Source: an uncultured Lachnospiraceae bacterium (GTDB lineage: Bacteria > Bacillota > Clostridia > Lachnospirales > Lachnospiraceae). Taken from it: a stretch of DNA of 10,735 bases. The DNA lies in contig USJG01000076.1 of NCBI GenBank assembly GCA_900554925.1, forward strand, positions 1 through 10,735, in the 5' to 3' direction. Below the pieces are notes generated by a model. The model was not told where the DNA came from. It worked only from the letters and a program-made list of their open reading frames with translations, and made no database searches. Below, one piece after another: positions 8,220 through 10,735 of the stretch. The translations under genes were made by a program, and so were the position numbers. Position 1 is the first letter of the stretch. Every line of letters begins with the position of its first letter.

Positions 8220-10460
8220 TTACTCCTCCTCGGCTGCCTGCTCTGCCTGCTTTGCAGCAAGCATACTGTCATACTCCTCATCCGAAATCACATTGTAGCC
8301 ATAATCAACAGCCAGATTATTCCAGGCATATGGATTCTGCTCCAAACGATATACTGTGCAGTCCTCAGAATCCATATATACGCTCATCTGATCCGGAAAC
8401 AGCTCAGAATATGTTGAAATCCAGGCCGCCAGCTTTGCTTCAAGGGCCCTGCGGTTTTCATAAATATTATAATATTTCATGGAACCGGTTTCTGATATTC
8501 CCAGCATTTCTCTGGTTACCACCTGCTTTGCGTCTTTAAGATCCACAGACGGATCATCATAGTACTGGCCCATAATTCTGGTCACATTATAGGGAATAGG
8601 CTTCTTTTCCAAAATAAAAAACACATATTGAGTAGGAATCTCCAGGTATCTGTCAGGTTCATATCTCTCCATGGACGTAATAAACTCCCACAATTCGTAG
8701 TGATACCCTGATCCTCTTATCAAAGACAGCTCTTCTACCGGCGATACTACGGTCCATGTATTCTTCTCATACTCCTTAGCAATCTCCACACAGGCTCTGG
8801 CGGCTGTTGAAGTCTCCAGATAAAAGTACGTCTGAAAGGGAATATTCCCCAGTCCGTAAGTGACATAGAAGCATAAGGCCGCCAGAATAAGTCCAAGGCC
8901 TTCGGAGATGGGTTTTCCCCATTTTTTCAGATATACCGCCAGATTTTCCAGGGGAATTGCAAAAAGCACCGGCCCTAAATACCCGATAAACATTCTGACT
9001 CTTTCTTCCTTCATTAGCTGGGGAAGCCCAAGGATCCAGTAACCAATTAATATCACGCAAAAGAGCAGTGTCAGCCACACTGCAAAAAACTGCTTATTTC
9101 TCCAGTCCTTCCATTTGCTCCTTCCAATGAGAAAATACAGCCCGGCATAAATCATTCCGGCCCAGAAAACATAGCCCCAGAAAGCATACATTTTCTCTAC
9201 CATCATGTTAAAAAACAAAGCTACCGGATTTCCCCTGTCTGCTTCTGCTTCTTCTGCCACCTCCAGGCTGTCTGCATCCACAGCTTCCTGTTGCTGCTCT
9301 TCCTCTTCCTGTTCGTCGTTTGTTGTCATAACGCTTAGCGCCCACGACATGGAACCCTGCCAGTACTTTCCTTCCAGTTTCCCAACCAGAAAGGGAAGCA
9401 GGCTGATACACATCATCAAAAACAGGCAGCGGCATAGCGGAAGCATCAGTTTTTCCTTCCATATTTTGCGAAGATAGGAAAGTCCCAGACTGCCGCACAG
9501 CGCAACAGCAAAAACTGCGGTAAAGAAATGGGTGGAAACAATCAGGGAGGCGGCCAGCGCAAAATAAATGCCATCCTCCTTCTTTTTCTCCTCAAGGAAT
9601 TTCCCCAAAAACAGAGGACATACCAGCAAAAAAGGCATTGCGCATTCCTGGGGCAGCGTAAATATCATACGATAAGAAAAAACATTCCCTGCAAAATCCG
9701 TCACTCCATACAGCATTAAATAAATCAAAACCGCCCCTTTGGTACGGCTTATGCGACGCAGAAAGTAAATGGCCGCAGCTCCGGTCAAAACGCAGTTCAG
9801 GGCGCCATAATAGCGAAAAATCTGGTTCAGCGAAAGTCCGCTTAATAGATGCAGGGCAGAAAGCATGTTATGCATGCCGAAGGGATAAATGCCATCATAA
9901 AAAATATCCCCTGCTTCCATGTAGTTGATCCACTCATTATGAACATACATATCTGAGGTCATGTAGGCATAACTGCCTAAAAAAGGCGTTAATCTTCTCT
10001 GCATCAGAATGAGAAAGGCTGCAAGACCAACCAGAAAATACAAAACCTTCCCCAGGGTCAGACTGCCAAAAAAGATTTTCACTGCCTCCTTTAAATTCTT
10101 TATGCCTTTGCGTATCCAGTCCTTGATAAAAATTTCCAGACGATACTGGCCTCCCCCAAACAGCGCCAGCAGGTGAAACAGTTCCATAATGGCTTTGGGA
10201 TAGTTTACTTTTTTGATAAAGCCATATATGATTACTGTTAATATCAGTCCTGCAATCAAAGTATATTTATTGTAAATATGTAAAAGTCCCAGCGCGTATA
10301 CCCAGCTGATACATACCGTATAACTGACCAGCAATGCCTTTATCCCACTGTCAGCAATCTGCCTCCTCCCGACAGGAAGCTTAAGAAGCTTAGCCGGCAC
10401 AAGCACCATAAGCAAAAAATATAAAACTACAAAATATAAAATACTGCCTGCCTCCTGCAT
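8220..10460 (-). CDS. Multi-pass membrane protein, GT-C/DUF6541-like putative glycosyltransferase
   Basis: A 746-residue integral membrane protein with roughly 11 to 13 hydrophobic segments between residues 3 and 540, followed by a soluble region of about 205 residues. A polar loop after the helix at about 134-152 holds SDMYVHNEW (D170, H174) and then YPFGMHNM (H197). This D...H...YP.G.H arrangement is typical of DUF6541-type and related GT-C membrane proteins, which are thought to use polyprenyl-phosphate sugars on the outer face of the membrane, with the acidic residue of the first large loop as catalytic candidate. The family assignment is from motif memory, and a Wzy-like polymerase or other assembly protein is the main alternative. 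Residues about 381-410 form a highly acidic, Gln-rich low-complexity loop. The soluble tail contains a conserved-looking block (SPVEELSLIRGSGYHYELW, then IPTQYVFFILEKK) and ends in an Ala/Glu-rich stretch (AAKQAEQAAEEE). It sits between the TPR-like gene and the GT4 gene with gaps of 10 and 11 bases, so it should be co-made with the glycan-building enzymes. Confidence 0.6.
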   Translation of the reverse strand: MQEAGSILYFVVLYFLLMVLVPAKLLKLPVGRRQIADSGIKALLVSYTVCISWVYALGLLHIYNKYTLIAGLILTVIIYGFIKKVNYPKAIMELFHLLALFGGGQYRLEIFIKDWIRKGIKNLKEAVKIFFGSLTLGKVLYFLVGLAAFLILMQRRLTPFLGSYAYMTSDMYVHNEWINYMEAGDIFYDGIYPFGMHNMLSALHLLSGLSLNQIFRYYGALNCVLTGAAAIYFLRRISRTKGAVLIYLMLYGVTDFAGNVFSYRMIFTLPQECAMPFLLVCPLFLGKFLEEKKKEDGIYFALAASLIVSTHFFTAVFAVALCGSLGLSYLRKIWKEKLMLPLCRCLFLMMCISLLPFLVGKLEGKYWQGSMSWALSVMTTNDEQEEEEQQQEAVDADSLEVAEEAEADRGNPVALFFNMMVEKMYAFWGYVFWAGMIYAGLYFLIGRSKWKDWRNKQFFAVWLTLLFCVILIGYWILGLPQLMKEERVRMFIGYLGPVLFAIPLENLAVYLKKWGKPISEGLGLILAALCFYVTYGLGNIPFQTYFYLETSTAARACVEIAKEYEKNTWTVVSPVEELSLIRGSGYHYELWEFITSMERYEPDRYLEIPTQYVFFILEKKPIPYNVTRIMGQYYDDPSVDLKDAKQVVTREMLGISETGSMKYYNIYENRRALEAKLAAWISTYSELFPDQMSVYMDSEDCTVYRLEQNPYAWNNLAVDYGYNVISDEEYDSMLAAKQAEQAAEEE
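9231..9320 (-). repeat. Low-complexity acidic/Gln codon run inside the GT-C-like gene
   Basis: About 30 codons (residues 381-410) are almost all Glu, Gln, Asp and Ala, with runs such as EQEEEEQQQEAVDAD. The minus-strand DNA is rich in GAA/GAG/CAG/CAA triplets, a composition prone to slippage and length change. The insert lies in a loop after a helix at about 338-360 and a Trp-containing stretch (KYWQGSMSWAL). Which side of the membrane it faces cannot be decided from the sequence alone. Confidence 0.7.
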
Positions 10461-10470
10461 AGCTCCTCCT
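10461..10470 (-). promoter_or_regulatory. Shine-Dalgarno site filling the gap before the GT-C-like gene
   Basis: On the minus strand the ten bases between the TAA of the TPR-like gene and the next ATG read AGGAGGAGCT. This is a full consensus site (AGGAGG), but it lies only four bases from the ATG, shorter than the usual five to nine. It supports the start at 10460 and suggests that terminating ribosomes re-initiate directly. The next in-frame Met (residue 18) lies inside the first membrane helix and has no such site. Confidence 0.7.
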
Positions 10471-10735
10471 TTATCTTTTCAGCCAGAAACGTACTATATC
10501 CAGCCCTTTTCTGGAAAGTGCGATCCCCGAACCTGTCAGTTCCTTCAGATACTTATAAAACTCCTCTTCCTTTCCCAGATTATATTTAATATACAAAATA
10601 TTTAAATAGGACTGCTCCTCATCCGGCCATTTTTCCAGCGACAGCTCCGCCCACCTTTCAGCCTCGGCGCTTTTTCCCTCTTTGTAAAGGGCCTTCACCA
10701 TCATGGCGCACTGCTCGCCGTTTACCGCCTTCGGA
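10471..10735 (-). CDS. TPR-like protein, C-terminal fragment (5' end outside window)
   Basis: The reading frame is open to the right edge of the window, so only the last 88 or so codons are seen and the true start lies outside. A Met-Met pair at 10699-10704 is in frame, but there is no stop upstream of it inside the window, so it need not be the start. The visible part is all helical and has the spacing of a tetratricopeptide repeat: a YKEGKSAEAERWAE-type helix pair ending in a Pro (EKWPDEE), then NILYIKYNLGKEEEF as the next helix pair. It ends in a basic, aromatic tail (VRFWLKR). TPR domains bind proteins; in surface-glycan loci they often sit at the C-terminus of glycosyltransferases or membrane assembly proteins, but the domain ahead of it here cannot be seen. 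The stop codon is 10 bases before the next gene, so it belongs to the same operon. The TPR call is from pattern only. Confidence 0.6.
   Translation of the reverse strand, partial: PKAVNGEQCAMMVKALYKEGKSAEAERWAELSLEKWPDEEQSYLNILYIKYNLGKEEEFYKYLKELTGSGIALSRKGLDIVRFWLKR

Noticed and set aside
7826..8539. 237-codon open frame on the plus strand across the GT4/GT-C-like gene junction
   Set aside because: It is antisense to two well-supported genes. Its Pro/Ser/His/Leu-rich composition has no domain pattern, and it would need to overlap both coding ends.
8586..8591. TATAAT on the minus strand inside the GT-C-like gene
   Set aside because: It encodes Tyr-Asn in frame, the base run at the expected -35 distance matches poorly, and it lies far from any start codon. 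The similar hits near 5563 and 7577 also lie inside coding sequence and code for Tyr-Asn-type residues.
9208..9498. 96-codon minus-strand frame within the GT-C-like gene
   Set aside because: It is an out-of-frame reading of the low-complexity Glu/Gln run and its surroundings. Its Gly/Arg-rich, disordered composition gives no sign of a protein.
1..10735. CRISPR array, insertion sequence, tRNA/rRNA or phage gene
   Set aside because: No spaced direct repeats, transposase or integrase motifs, terminal inverted repeats or RNA-gene-like segments were seen; almost every base lies in the seven coding regions.

Overview
The window is one stretch of tightly packed genes, all on the minus strand, so transcription runs from right to left. 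Protein-level features fit a low-to-moderate GC Firmicute, most likely a gut Clostridia/Lachnospiraceae-type bacterium. These include Gram-positive-style Shine-Dalgarno sites, a secreted type I pullulanase held by a C-terminal membrane helix, a Wzx-like flippase of the kind common in that group, and no outer-membrane export genes. The taxon is inferred from style; no rRNA or marker gene is present.

Layout in the direction of transcription: (1) the 3' end of a TPR-like gene cut by the right edge (10471-10735); (2) a 746-residue multi-pass membrane protein resembling the GT-C/DUF6541 type of lipid-linked-sugar glycosyltransferase (8220-10460); (3) a GT4-family glycosyltransferase (7015-8208); (4) an extracellular, membrane-anchored type I pullulanase with CBM41, CBM48 and GH13 domains (4326-6989); (5) a GT8-family glycosyltransferase (3406-4329); (6) a Wzx/PST-type polysaccharide flippase (1863-3404); (7) a membrane-anchored DUF885-type putative zinc peptidase (54-1826). 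The first six genes are separated by 10, 11, 25, -4 (an ATGA overlap) and 1 bases, so they look like one translationally coupled operon. The last gap is 36 bases, and a strong-looking promoter with an extended -10 overlaps the flippase stop codon, so the peptidase gene probably also has its own transcription start.

Taken together this is part of a cell-surface glycan locus: two cytoplasmic glycosyltransferases to build a glycan on a carrier, a flippase to move it across the membrane, a GT-C-like membrane protein that could add sugars or transfer the chain on the outer face, and a surface alpha-1,6-glucan debranching enzyme in the middle of the operon. The unexpected element is the pullulanase. 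It is translationally coupled to a GT8 enzyme rather than placed with starch-uptake genes, which suggests either that the surface glycan contains alpha-glucan or that starch handling and surface glycan synthesis are co-expressed. No RNA gene, CRISPR array, insertion sequence or large repeat was seen, and no gap exceeds 60 bases.
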